Virus record (IMG/VR): IMGVR_UViG_3300042544_000985
Span: 1 to 37,235 of that record
DNA length: 37,235 nucleotides
Origin: a virus
Strand: one strand, 5' to 3'
This document shows positions 19,016-27,829 of this stretch, piece by piece. The first letter of the stretch is position 1, and every line of letters begins with the position of its first letter. A program made the translations under genes and the position numbers. The notes under the pieces were generated by a model that saw nothing but the letters and a program-made list of their open reading frames with translations, was not told the DNA's origin and searched no databases.

Positions 19016-21442
19016 TTAATACATTGGAGCATAGGATAAAATATACCATTTAGTGCCATCGCTTTGTATAGTAGTACAATAACCACCAACAATGTCAACA
19101 CTTGAATTTTCACCATCAGTTCTTACAAATAAATTTGACGATGGAGTAACTAATGTTAACGCCTCATTACCCTCGGGTATATCGAAAATTGAGATTATAA
19201 ATTTAACACCAACTGCATTAGACGCATTAGGAATAGTCAATGTTTTATCCGATGTTAATGTTGTATAAATAATTGTATGATTATCAGTTGTAGCTGTATA
19301 ATCTGCATTACTTATTTTTACAATAGGTAATCCCATATTTTTTTTAAACAAAATATTTCCTTCAAATCTTGCAGAATCATTTAAAATAGTTTTGCCGTCA
19401 ACTGTTAAAGTATTAGATAAATTTGTTGCACCAAATACACCTAATGTTCCATTCACGTCAAGCGTCTTCGTTGGTGATGCGTAACCAATGCCCACGCGAT
19501 CCGTCGAAGCATCTACGAAAACCATGTTTGCGTTGCCGTCGCTTTCCACGCGAAAGTCGGAATCAGTTGAGCCTTCATTGAACACGGCTGAGGAGTTGAC
19601 GGTCAAAGGTGCGGACAATGTCGTTGCGCCTGTGACGCCGAGGGTGCCATAAAAATTTGAGTTGCCATCAACGTCTATATTAAATGCTAAAAATTCAGAA
19701 GGATTTGGATTTCTTCTTGTGTAAAAACTATAACCTCCTTGAGTGCCTCCAATAGTTGATGTTCTGAATTGCATATTACTTTCGGCGGTTGGAACTATTA
19801 TTTGCCTTCTTATTTCATTGCCTGTTTTAAAATCAATTCGTGTTGGAGTATTATTATCTGCTCCTTGTAAAGTAAATATACCTTGCGTAGTTGTATTGTT
19901 TATATTTAACCCTGTAAATGTTCCTGTTGTTCCTGTCAACGCGCCTGTTACACCGAGGGTGCCGCCGATTGTAGCACTATTTACAATAGTTAAGTTACCT
20001 GTTGGTGTTATAGTCATTCTATTTGTTCTTACCGTTCCAAATCCTGTTAAAAAATTTAGGCTGCCAACATCAACTCCTACACCATCACCAGATGATTCAA
20101 TAGATGCACCGTAATTTAAAAAACCGCCATCATTTGAAGAAAATATTAATTTTCCATAGCTTCCAACGTCTGCTGAAGATAATCTTAAAATTGAATTACT
20201 ACTTTTAGAAATACCTAAATCTCCACTCAACGTTCCCCCTGTCAATGGCAAATACGTTGAAGCCGCCGTTCCCGTTCGCAAGTAATTTGTCAGCATCGAA
20301 GCCGTGTCAGATATATTTAATTTAGCTGCAAATCTTGAAGTAAGGTTTAATGAAGTTGTATCTGCATCTCGAAAGTAGGGCGTAAGCATGGAAGCCGTGT
20401 CACTTGTTAATAACGCCGCCGTTGTGTCGCGCCAAAGTCCACTCCTGTAATACAAAGAAGACCTGTCAACGGGTGACGTTATTGAAACATCATGAAGCTC
20501 TGATAATTTATAACCCGATGCTACGCGTATGGCTATTGTTCCATTATTTACCGAACTATTAATACAAAAGCCAATAGGCATATCAATGTTAGGCGCAATA
20601 GGTTCAACGTCTGTCCAAACTCCTGCCACCGTTGGCGAAGGGTAAAGGATCGCGCCAGCCGCAAAAGTATCAGTGTTAACTTGTCTTATTTTGCCGAAGG
20701 AAATAACGTACCCATCTTCACCATCGGTCAAATCATGAGCCGTTATTCCAAGTAAATACTTTGCATCTATTGAGCCGTTGGCGATAAACTTTGCAACCGT
20801 TATTCTCCCACTTGCGCCCACCGTGCCATTGGCGTAAACAAGGCTACCTTTTGTAATTGTTGAGCCTGTTTGATTCTTAACAAGCCAAAAGTTTTTGAAT
20901 CCAAGTTCATTAGGTACATTGTCATTTAATCCAAGTACCACTGTTGCCAAATCGGAATCCCATCGCATTTTTGCAGTATCGACATTATTTGTCGGAACGC
21001 TGACATTGAAAAACAATGAATCCACGGGCTGAGTGAAAGCCGCACCGCCACCGCCAACCAAGTTCCAGACGTTGGAAGTAAAGTCAAATGAATACATTTT
21101 TAAATTAACGGTATCAAGAATAACCCATGCGTTTTGATTGTTTATAGGTTGAATGGAAGCCGTGTCGGAAATTGAACCGCGCCAAACAAGCCCGTCGGCC
21201 GTGGTCTGGAAACCAAGTCGTTGCTTGTTACCGGTGTTTGGAAATTGGGCAAAAGCAAAAGATGAAGCTAAAATAATTAAAACGATTGATAGCCCTTGCC
21301 GTTTGTTGCCTACATTGTCAATAGCTTTTCCAATAAACTTTCTGGCTATTCCCATGACTAATTCATTGGCTAAAAATTTGGCAATATTCCCAACGGCTTT
21401 TAAAAACTTTCTTTCTTTTTTAGGTGCTTTTATTTCTTCCAT
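19016..21442 (-). CDS. Large tail fibre/structural protein with internal signal-peptide-like segment
   Basis: 808 residues. The N-terminus (1-49) is basic and amphipathic. Residues 50-65 (GLSIVLIILASSFAFA) followed by Gln 66 form a signal-peptide-like segment, unusual for a tail protein. Then come beta-rich repeats typical of fibres: STYLPLTGGTLSGDL near 395-410, GTLGVTGALTGTTGTF and GTLGVTGATTLSAPL in the second half, and VGIGYASPTKTLDVNGTLGV. The C-terminal 90 residues (TLTIPNASNAVGVKFIIS, WYILSYAPMY) resemble a fibre tip. GC content rises around 19450-19640, suggesting mosaic exchange. Its ATG overlaps the upstream stop (TAATG). It probably binds the host surface. Confidence 0.75.
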   Translation of the reverse strand: MEEIKAPKKERKFLKAVGNIAKFLANELVMGIARKFIGKAIDNVGNKRQGLSIVLIILASSFAFAQFPNTGNKQRLGFQTTADGLVWRGSISDTASIQPINNQNAWVILDTVNLKMYSFDFTSNVWNLVGGGGAAFTQPVDSLFFNVSVPTNNVDTAKMRWDSDLATVVLGLNDNVPNELGFKNFWLVKNQTGSTITKGSLVYANGTVGASGRITVAKFIANGSIDAKYLLGITAHDLTDGEDGYVISFGKIRQVNTDTFAAGAILYPSPTVAGVWTDVEPIAPNIDMPIGFCINSSVNNGTIAIRVASGYKLSELHDVSITSPVDRSSLYYRSGLWRDTTAALLTSDTASMLTPYFRDADTTSLNLTSRFAAKLNISDTASMLTNYLRTGTAASTYLPLTGGTLSGDLGISKSSNSILRLSSADVGSYGKLIFSSNDGGFLNYGASIESSGDGVGVDVGSLNFLTGFGTVRTNRMTITPTGNLTIVNSATIGGTLGVTGALTGTTGTFTGLNINNTTTQGIFTLQGADNNTPTRIDFKTGNEIRRQIIVPTAESNMQFRTSTIGGTQGGYSFYTRRNPNPSEFLAFNIDVDGNSNFYGTLGVTGATTLSAPLTVNSSAVFNEGSTDSDFRVESDGNANMVFVDASTDRVGIGYASPTKTLDVNGTLGVFGATNLSNTLTVDGKTILNDSARFEGNILFKKNMGLPIVKISNADYTATTDNHTIIYTTLTSDKTLTIPNASNAVGVKFIISIFDIPEGNEALTLVTPSSNLFVRTDGENSSVDIVGGYCTTIQSDGTKWYILSYAPMY

Positions 21443-21813
21443 TAATTTATGTTTATAGCAAATACAATGTAATTACTTCCATCGTAATGGCTGTTTGAAT
21501 CTATGGTAATGGTTGCAGGTAATGTGATAGTATATTGACTATCTACTAATTTTTGCCCATTCTGGTAGACGTGAATTGAAGCGTTTAAATTAGTTGTGGG
21601 TAGTTTTCCGCTATTCTGTGTCCATGTTAAAATATTGGATGTCGTATCAAGAAATTCTTGATTAAATATTGCAATGGCTGAACCTGTAACCGTGACATTG
21701 TTTATTGTCTCTGTAACATTATTATTTACCACTCCACCACTTCCGGCATTGTTTGCCACCTGGTCAAAGTCACGAGGTTTAGATAATACTGTGCGTTCTG
21801 TATAGTTAGGCAT
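21442..21813 (-). CDS. Small tail protein upstream of the fibre
   Basis: 123 residues. Asn/Thr/Val-rich beta sequence (VNNNVTETINNVTVTGSAIAIF) and ASIHVYQNGQKLVDSQYTITLPATITIDSNSHYDGSNYIVFAIN, which recalls the small beta-sandwich found at tail tips of Bacteroidota phages. It overlaps the tail-tip gene upstream by 8 nt and the fibre by 3 nt, so it is co-translated with both. Probably links tip and fibre. Confidence 0.6.
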   Translation of the reverse strand: MPNYTERTVLSKPRDFDQVANNAGSGGVVNNNVTETINNVTVTGSAIAIFNQEFLDTTSNILTWTQNSGKLPTTNLNASIHVYQNGQKLVDSQYTITLPATITIDSNSHYDGSNYIVFAININ

Positions 21814-24028
21814 CTAATTCTATTTTAAAGTAATCACCCTGCCAAATCTCTGTTTTTAAATCTAAACTACCTCTTTCAAAAACGTAATATCCAGATGAAT
21901 ATTCTATCACTTTATGAGGAAGGTAAGGATTATCAACTGATAGATTTTGGAATGGCATATCTACCATGCGTAGCTTTGGTGTAAGTTGCCCGCGAATTAC
22001 TTCATTCACTAATAACTGTGTGACGTTATTAAATCCCGATCCGCTGCTAACATCCCAACTGCTACTATTTTCATAAGTGCCAGATTCAAGAACCTTTAAT
22101 CCTCCATCCGTTGTTTTACTCGGCCCATCACCAAGGTAGGTATCAAGGCTAAATACTGTGGAAGATTTATCATCGTTATCAGAACCATATTCTAAAATAT
22201 CGCTTTGACCGGAAACTGCACCAGTAGGTAAAAATTCAAGGTAATTATTGCTAAGTAAATAAGATACATTAAAGTTGGAAATTATACTACTTCCTGCCTC
22301 GTTTCTCATTTCTTTTAATCTCATCTCCCATACATACTCCGCACTTTCCGGAATATCTAATGTATCAAACGTTATAGTTTTGTAAGCAACAAAAGCAGCA
22401 TCGGCCGTTATAGTTTCTGTGTTAAACTCGTATTCATAAAAAGTATTTTCCCAAGTTGCAGGCTCTAATTGGAAGTTAAATCCATTGGTGTAAGTCACAC
22501 CTCTTTTTAAATACTTGTTTTCTTGTTTTACTTGTAATGACTTTATTTTACCGGTAAACTTTGGAGTAGATACACTATCTAATTTTAAAGTATCTGTATT
22601 AGTGGATAAAATGACATAATCATAATCGCCACTTTCTGTAATTGTTTTAGTTACTCCTCCTAATCTTAATCTTAAACTACCAGCATTATCAATTTCAACT
22701 TTAATTTTAACATAATACTTTCTACCTGACGTAACTGTAAATGTCGTATAGTATGCCTCCGTAGCTATTAAAGTACCTTCAAGTATTTTATTATCAATAA
22801 TCCATCCACTGCCTAATGTCCAGTTAGCTGATTCAAAACCTTGTAAAGGAAAGCTATTGATTATAGATGCTACCTTAACGGCAAATACAAATTGAAAAGG
22901 CTCAAAGTTTACAGGGTTTAAAGCCTGTGCATAGAATCCAAGTATTCCAGTGTACGACAAACGAGCATCCGGATTAGAGGCATCCAATGTGGGAGTAGTT
23001 GTAATTACCGGAGTTGTATTAGTTGCGTAGTTATATTCTACACCGGCTAATAAGTTCTGTTTAGCAAAATGATTATACCTAATTACCACATTTTTTAAAG
23101 CAGGATAATAAGTCCACTTACCACCACTCAATCTCATTAAATCGCTTCCTGCAAGATTGGTCTGAATATTTGAAAGCGTTAAATCTGCGGTAAATGTACC
23201 TGATTGTTGGATACCAAAAGCATTATATTTAAAGTATCTTTTAGTAGCTGGAGTTCTTGAATATTCATTTACTTGAATAAACCAATATTGATTCCCACTA
23301 AATATTAATCTTGCTCCAAAAGTTTGACAAATCTTTTTCAATACATCGTAGCAACTTTGATATACATAATTGCTTTTAGTGTCTTTATGGTAAAATGCTC
23401 GATGCTGAATAACTGTCAATAAAGAGTAATCGCTGGCAGCATTGTAGGCTATTGTATTTTCATGCCAATTAAAAATAGTGTGTAAAACTGGCAAACTATT
23501 TGCCACTAAATTCTCCTGAACAAAATCTAACTGATTAAGACAATTTAAAATATGCTGTACAACCGTGTCCTGCCCATTGTAAGGCCCAACTGCACTTTTG
23601 TAATCCAATGTTTTTAACCAACCTAATCCATCTATTGCAGATATTTGAGCCTGATAACCTATAACCAATGGCACATCTTCAAATTCTACTAAATCTGTTA
23701 CTATATAGCCATACCATTTAAATGATACTGTCGTATTATCATCCTCGTAGGCTGTGAGCTCCATTGTGAACCTTCCCTCAACTGCCAAGCCAATGTCAAA
23801 AAGTAGGGTTTGTAAATCTTCGTTATTTATTAATAAAGATAGTGAACAACGCGAACCAATAATAGGAGTAAATCTTTCCTGACCTTGCTGGCTTTCACTG
23901 TCGTATTGAATGCCTAATGATAATGTGTCAAATGTTTTCACAGTACCGGAGAAAGCACTATCTTTTATAGATACAGTAATCTTTCTACTTTTCTCGTTAT
24001 ATACTGTTGTCGAAAACCTTATAGCCAT
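21806..24028 (-). CDS. Tail tip/baseplate-hub-like protein
   Basis: 740 residues directly after the tape measure gene (1-nt overlap), the position of distal-tail and tail-associated proteins. The N-terminal 120 residues are beta-rich (FTMELTAYEDDNTTVSFKWYGYIVTDL). A middle region (VVQHILNCLNQLDFVQENL, SCYDVLKKICQTFGARLIFSGNQYWFIQV, about 150-255) is a segment I have seen in tail proteins of Bacteroidota siphophages. The C-terminal 480 residues are further beta-domains, perhaps carbohydrate-binding (RKYYVKIKVEIDNAGSLRLRLGG). No lytic motif was found. Confidence 0.72.
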   Translation of the reverse strand: MAIRFSTTVYNEKSRKITVSIKDSAFSGTVKTFDTLSLGIQYDSESQQGQERFTPIIGSRCSLSLLINNEDLQTLLFDIGLAVEGRFTMELTAYEDDNTTVSFKWYGYIVTDLVEFEDVPLVIGYQAQISAIDGLGWLKTLDYKSAVGPYNGQDTVVQHILNCLNQLDFVQENLVANSLPVLHTIFNWHENTIAYNAASDYSLLTVIQHRAFYHKDTKSNYVYQSCYDVLKKICQTFGARLIFSGNQYWFIQVNEYSRTPATKRYFKYNAFGIQQSGTFTADLTLSNIQTNLAGSDLMRLSGGKWTYYPALKNVVIRYNHFAKQNLLAGVEYNYATNTTPVITTTPTLDASNPDARLSYTGILGFYAQALNPVNFEPFQFVFAVKVASIINSFPLQGFESANWTLGSGWIIDNKILEGTLIATEAYYTTFTVTSGRKYYVKIKVEIDNAGSLRLRLGGVTKTITESGDYDYVILSTNTDTLKLDSVSTPKFTGKIKSLQVKQENKYLKRGVTYTNGFNFQLEPATWENTFYEYEFNTETITADAAFVAYKTITFDTLDIPESAEYVWEMRLKEMRNEAGSSIISNFNVSYLLSNNYLEFLPTGAVSGQSDILEYGSDNDDKSSTVFSLDTYLGDGPSKTTDGGLKVLESGTYENSSSWDVSSGSGFNNVTQLLVNEVIRGQLTPKLRMVDMPFQNLSVDNPYLPHKVIEYSSGYYVFERGSLDLKTEIWQGDYFKIELDA

Positions 24029-26082
24029 TATTGTATTCTACTTAATCCCTTTTGAGATCGGTTTAACAATATAATCAAATCATTTCCGCTAATCCTTGTT
24101 TCAAGGCTGCCACCTACACCCATGTCTCCCATCATTGATTTAAGTTTAGATAAAGGTGCGATAACTTCAGGGTCAACTCTTGCGTTTCTGTTATCCCCTA
24201 CAGTTGCCATGGTAGGGCCGTATGCCAAACCTCCTTCGGCTAACTTTGGTGCGCCAATCTTCATTATTAAACTTTTACCTAAATTACCTGCTAACGCTGC
24301 TATTGCAGGTGCAATGGCTAACATAAATGGTGTAGGAGGTAAACCTGCTAATGCTTTAGCAACAAACATTCTAATAAGATTGCCTATTATTTCAGCAACA
24401 CTTTTTTTAACTGCTTGTGCAAGTTCTTTCATGCTCTCAAAACCACCAGCCGCTAAATCAGCAAACGTATTTATACCTTCCACTAATATAGCTTGCATAG
24501 GAGTTAACATATCTGCGGCAGATTTTACAGCAGGTGTAATATTATTAAATGATTTAGCTACATCTTCATTTGTTTGTTTTAATCTTTCATTTGCAGCTGA
24601 AATACTTTCTATTTTATCAGGAAGTAAATCTAATGTAGGTAATAAGTTTACTGTGTCTATTGGAGTATTTAAAGCCGCTCCAACACCTTTACCTCCTCCG
24701 GTGCCTCCTCCTGTCGGTGCGCCACCATCACCAAAAACTAATTCACCTGTTCCATCTGTTCCTCCTCCTCCCGTAGCTTTGCCCGGAGTAGCCATGAATA
24801 GGCTTTTAAATTTGCCTTTAAGACTGTCAACTGTTTCGCCTATTGTTTTAAATTCAGCTGCGACTACTTTTTGCTCTTCCTGGTATTTTGTCATACCACT
24901 AACATCAAATAATTGATAGCCCATTGCTTTTTGAAGCTTATCAATAGCCATCATAAAATCAGCTACTCCTTTGTTAGCACTGTTTTTTATGTTTATCCAA
25001 ATATTTGTAAACCTATCGCTAAACGCTTTCCAGTTATCGTAAACATATAAGGCAATAGCACCAACTGCCGCAATGGCTAAAGTAACACCAAATATAACAG
25101 GATTAGCAAGTATTTTTGCGAAAGCACCGGATATAACTGTAGATAGGTTTTTTACCGTAGTCATTATCAAACGAGTAGTACCTATCAATGCTCCAAAAGT
25201 AGATATTAACTTACCTACTATAAATATTGCAGGCCCTAACGCTGCGACTAATAAACCAGCCTTTACTATAAAGCCTTGTGTCTCCGGATTAAGTGACTTA
25301 AAACCATCTACTAATCTTTGTAATCCTGCGCTTAATGCTGCGGCAACTGCCTCTAAATTTAATGTTTCATTTATTGCTTTACCGAGTTCTGCTAATGATG
25401 CGCCTACGTTATCCCTTAAATTATCAAAGGTATTAGCTAAACCACCGTTAGCCCTTTCTAAATTACTTAAAGCACCTACAGACCTTTTTATAAATTCTTC
25501 GCTGCTTATTCCCAATTCCCTGATTCCTTCGGCTGTCACTACGCCAAATTCTTCTTTCATTACCCTGGCAAACTCTGGCAGCCTTTCTTTTATTTGATTT
25601 AAATCTTCCTGTGTAACTTTTCCAACCGCACTTATCTGTGACAATGCTAATACTACGCCATCAAATTGTTCTGCACCACCGCCTGCCCTTGCTACGGCAT
25701 TGCCAAACTGTGTAATAGTTTCCCTTGCAGCGTCGGCATTCATTCCTACACTTTGTAAAGAAGCTGATGCTTTCACAACTTCAGGAAGAGCAAGACCTGG
25801 ATTCTCGGCAACTTTACGGAGTTTTTCCATCTCTATTCCTGCCTCCTCGCTACTTCCCATAATGGCTATTAAACCATTTTGTAGCTTCTCAATGTCGGCA
25901 AATGATTTTAAGGATGCAGCACCTAAACCAATAATAGGTAAAGTTAATGACTGGGTTAATGTAGAACCGATGTTCTGCATATTACTGCCAAATCTTGACA
26001 TACTACGCTCAACTTTTCCAAGTTCTTTGTCAAGATTTGAAACGTCTACACCAAGCTTTAAATTAAGTTTACCTATTGCCAT
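24028..26082 (-). CDS. Tape measure protein
   Basis: 684 residues. The N-terminus (LDKELGKVERSMSRFGSNMQNIGSTLTQSLTLPIIGLGAASLKSF) and the region IAIMGSSEEAGIEMEKL to LPEFARVMKEEFGV (about 70-185) match the tape-measure N-terminal domain. Two hydrophobic stretches near 270-300 and 325-350 are usual, as is the Gly/Pro/Thr-rich linker near 425-460. It sets tail length and may help DNA cross the inner membrane. At about 0.15 nm per residue the tail would be near 100 nm, short for a siphovirus. It follows the frameshifted chaperone genes, as expected. Confidence 0.9.
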   Translation of the reverse strand: MAIGKLNLKLGVDVSNLDKELGKVERSMSRFGSNMQNIGSTLTQSLTLPIIGLGAASLKSFADIEKLQNGLIAIMGSSEEAGIEMEKLRKVAENPGLALPEVVKASASLQSVGMNADAARETITQFGNAVARAGGGAEQFDGVVLALSQISAVGKVTQEDLNQIKERLPEFARVMKEEFGVVTAEGIRELGISSEEFIKRSVGALSNLERANGGLANTFDNLRDNVGASLAELGKAINETLNLEAVAAALSAGLQRLVDGFKSLNPETQGFIVKAGLLVAALGPAIFIVGKLISTFGALIGTTRLIMTTVKNLSTVISGAFAKILANPVIFGVTLAIAAVGAIALYVYDNWKAFSDRFTNIWINIKNSANKGVADFMMAIDKLQKAMGYQLFDVSGMTKYQEEQKVVAAEFKTIGETVDSLKGKFKSLFMATPGKATGGGGTDGTGELVFGDGGAPTGGGTGGGKGVGAALNTPIDTVNLLPTLDLLPDKIESISAANERLKQTNEDVAKSFNNITPAVKSAADMLTPMQAILVEGINTFADLAAGGFESMKELAQAVKKSVAEIIGNLIRMFVAKALAGLPPTPFMLAIAPAIAALAGNLGKSLIMKIGAPKLAEGGLAYGPTMATVGDNRNARVDPEVIAPLSKLKSMMGDMGVGGSLETRISGNDLIILLNRSQKGLSRIQ

Positions 26083-26729
26083 TTATAATTCTTTATCCCA
26101 TTTGTCAAATATTGACTTGTCGTTATTTGTCAAACTTCTGTTAGTTTCTTTCTTAATAGGATTTTCCCATGGAAATTCGATTAAATCTTTTGGCTTTAAA
26201 CTTTTTCCTTTTGCCGTATGGACATTTAGTAAAAGTGTAGTTTGCCATCTTATTCGTTCCCACTGTGTTTGCTCCTGTTGTTCAAATTGATTGTTATAAC
26301 CTTGCATGGCTATAACAACCTCTTTAAAACTCATGTCGTAATATTGCGAAGGAGGAAATCTTAAAACTCCGAAACAAAAGCGCTCGATGTGTTCAAGTGT
26401 GAGCTCTCCGCCTTCGCCACTACGTTTTTTTGGCTTTCATCTTCTGGAGGTGAAATCTCATTTGAAATCATTTCCATTATGCGAGTTATACCTCCCATGT
26501 CTGTATCTACCAAATCGCAGAATGATTGCAAAGTGTAAGGGCATTTCTCACCTTTAGCTTTGTAACCATGCTCTACACCGGTAAATGCAAGTTCAAGGGC
26601 TAATAAAAGATCTTCTCCTAAAAGGGAAAGGTCACTAAGTTTTAGCTTCCTCTCCCTTAGAAATGTACCTAACACATACATACCAAATTTTATCGGTATG
26701 GAAGTGTTGGCGATTGTTATTGTTTTCAT
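26083..26729 (-). CDS. Tail assembly chaperone fusion made by -1 frameshift (G-GT type)
   Basis: Two frames are joined through a -1 slip at 26424-26430. The product has 215 residues: residues 1-102 from the first frame, 30 residues read through the former gap (RSGEGGELTLEHIERFCFGV and onward), then 83 residues starting MSFKEVVIAMQGYN. The -1 frame stays open across the whole gap, which is strong support. In lambda and many siphophages gpG and gpGT are made the same way and load onto the tape measure. The genes sit exactly between tail tube and tape measure, the standard place. Confidence 0.85.
26361..26729 (-). CDS. Tail assembly chaperone, unshifted form
   Basis: 122 residues, the product when ribosomes do not slip. 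The N-terminal domain (ITIANTSIPIKFGMYVLGTFLRERKLKLSDL) resembles the G-type chaperone of tailed phages. The last 20 residues, after the slip site, are Ser/Ala/Asn-rich and unlike any domain, as expected for the tail of the shorter form. Made in excess over the fusion in the systems where this was measured. Confidence 0.82.
   Translation of the reverse strand: MKTITIANTSIPIKFGMYVLGTFLRERKLKLSDLSLLGEDLLLALELAFTGVEHGYKAKGEKCPYTLQSFCDLVDTDMGGITRIMEMISNEISPPEDESQKNVVAKAESSHLNTSSAFVSEF
26424..26430 (-). promoter_or_regulatory. Slippery heptamer A_AAA_AAC for -1 frameshifting
   Basis: In the leftward mRNA the zero frame reads CAA AAA AAC at codons 100-102, so A_AAA_AAC lies in the right phase for simultaneous slippage. 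A G/C-rich stretch containing GAGCTC follows within 25 nt and might form a weak stimulator, but I see no long stem. Confidence 0.82.
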
Positions 26730-26745
26730 GTGTTAGGATTTAAAA

Positions 26746-27174
26746 TTATGCTTTAACTGTCTTTGTAATAGCACCAGTAACCTCGAAGGATGCTGAATAG
26801 CTTGTATTTTCTTCCACACCAGCGCTCAAGTCTAATGATGTACAAATAGCACTCATTGTAAAGACATTGTCACCTTGTACATCTGTTGTAAATTTGATAG
26901 TCAATGCGGTACCAGATATTAAATCGGTAAAGAGATCATCAAATAGGTAATTGGTAGAAGAATCGCCAGGCCCTGCATACAATGCCTCTGTGGATAGTGT
27001 GCCGGAAAGCGGACCTTTCTTTACCTCTCTCCATCCTCCAGCTGCGGAATCCTTTGTCAAGATTTCACGCATGGCTGCGGAGATGTTCATTTGGCAGGAT
27101 GTTGCGTAACCTATCGCAGTTGAATCTTTGTATAGGCGCATCAACGTACCATTAATAATGCCAGTAGTTGCCAT
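26746..27174 (-). CDS. Major tail tube protein
   Basis: 142 residues, beta-rich: INGTLMRLYKDSTAIGYATSCQMNISAAMREILTKDSAAGGWREV at the start and the strand pair TYSASFEVTGAITK-like end (YSASFEVTGAIT). This matches the TP901-1-type tail tube family, whose hexamers stack to form the tube. Its length and place, between head-tail genes and chaperones, fit. It should be one of the two most abundant virion proteins. Confidence 0.88.
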   Translation of the reverse strand: MATTGIINGTLMRLYKDSTAIGYATSCQMNISAAMREILTKDSAAGGWREVKKGPLSGTLSTEALYAGPGDSSTNYLFDDLFTDLISGTALTIKFTTDVQGDNVFTMSAICTSLDLSAGVEENTSYSASFEVTGAITKTVKA

Positions 27175-27176
27175 GT

Positions 27177-27431
27177 TTATTTATTTTTTTTCGGTTTAAT
27201 AATTCCTTCTTCTTGCTCCTGGTCATTGAAATATGACATAGGCACTGGTACAGGTATATAGATTGGGTCTTGCTGAACTTGCTCTTTCTGTGGCATTTGT
27301 TCAACGACAAAAGATTCATCAAGTAATTCTGCAATGCCATCCTTTATCATTTGTTCTCCATATTCAGAAAGAAAAACGCCTACTTTACCCGGCTCTTTTC
27401 CGTTCCATTCTTTTAAAAGTCTTAATTTCAT
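27177..27431 (-). CDS. Small protein between tail terminator and tail tube
   Basis: 84 residues. The N-terminal half (KLRLLKEWNGKEPGKVGVFLSEYGEQMIKDGIAELLDE) looks like a short beta-beta-alpha unit of the kind seen in small head-tail proteins. The C-terminal half is Gln/Pro/Glu-rich (QDPIYIPVPVP) and basic at the end. The start overlaps the previous stop by 4 nt. Role unknown. Confidence 0.65.
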   Translation of the reverse strand: MKLRLLKEWNGKEPGKVGVFLSEYGEQMIKDGIAELLDESFVVEQMPQKEQVQQDPIYIPVPVPMSYFNDQEQEEGIIKPKKNK

Positions 27432-27829
27432 CTTTTCATTTTTACCATAAAATCAATACTCATCCAATATACGGATAATTCAGCGTTAAACACTTGCGAT
27501 GTAGCTGACATATATTTTATACTTTGCACCTCAATACCTTCAACAATACCAACAAACCTGTCTAATCTATTCCTAATAAAGTTAGATAATATTTGCGTAT
27601 CGTCATAATTTTGAGTGTAAACATCTACTTGTAGTGTAATTTCTTCTAAGTTACTTTGACCATCTTTAAAATCAACAGGAAGGCTATTTACAATAGTATA
27701 TACCACAAATGGATATTGTACGTTTTGAGGCACAATGTCAGGATAAATCTTACTCCCAACATAAGCCAATATTTCACCATCGGTAGATAATCTACTGTAT
27801 ATTAGTTTTCCTATCATGATACTTGCCAA
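27428..27829 (-). CDS. Tail terminator (DUF3168-like)
   Basis: 133 residues. IGKLIYSRLSTDGEILAYVGSKIYPDIVPQNVQYPFVVYTIVN and LQVDVYTQNYDDTQILSNFIRNRLD match the DUF3168 / gp17-like tail-terminator pattern of siphophages. These proteins cap the tail tube and join it to the head connector. It overlaps the gene at 27814 by 16 nt. Place in the operon agrees. Confidence 0.8.
   Translation of the reverse strand: MASIMIGKLIYSRLSTDGEILAYVGSKIYPDIVPQNVQYPFVVYTIVNSLPVDFKDGQSNLEEITLQVDVYTQNYDDTQILSNFIRNRLDRFVGIVEGIEVQSIKYMSATSQVFNAELSVYWMSIDFMVKMKR

Noticed and set aside
18997-19116. N-terminal extension of the exported protein gene
   Set aside because: It overlaps the tail gene by about 100 nt, and the internal Met gives a clean signal peptide.
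24122-24916. Long plus-strand frame of 264 residues
   Set aside because: It is antisense to the tape measure gene, with no homology-like pattern and no promoter.
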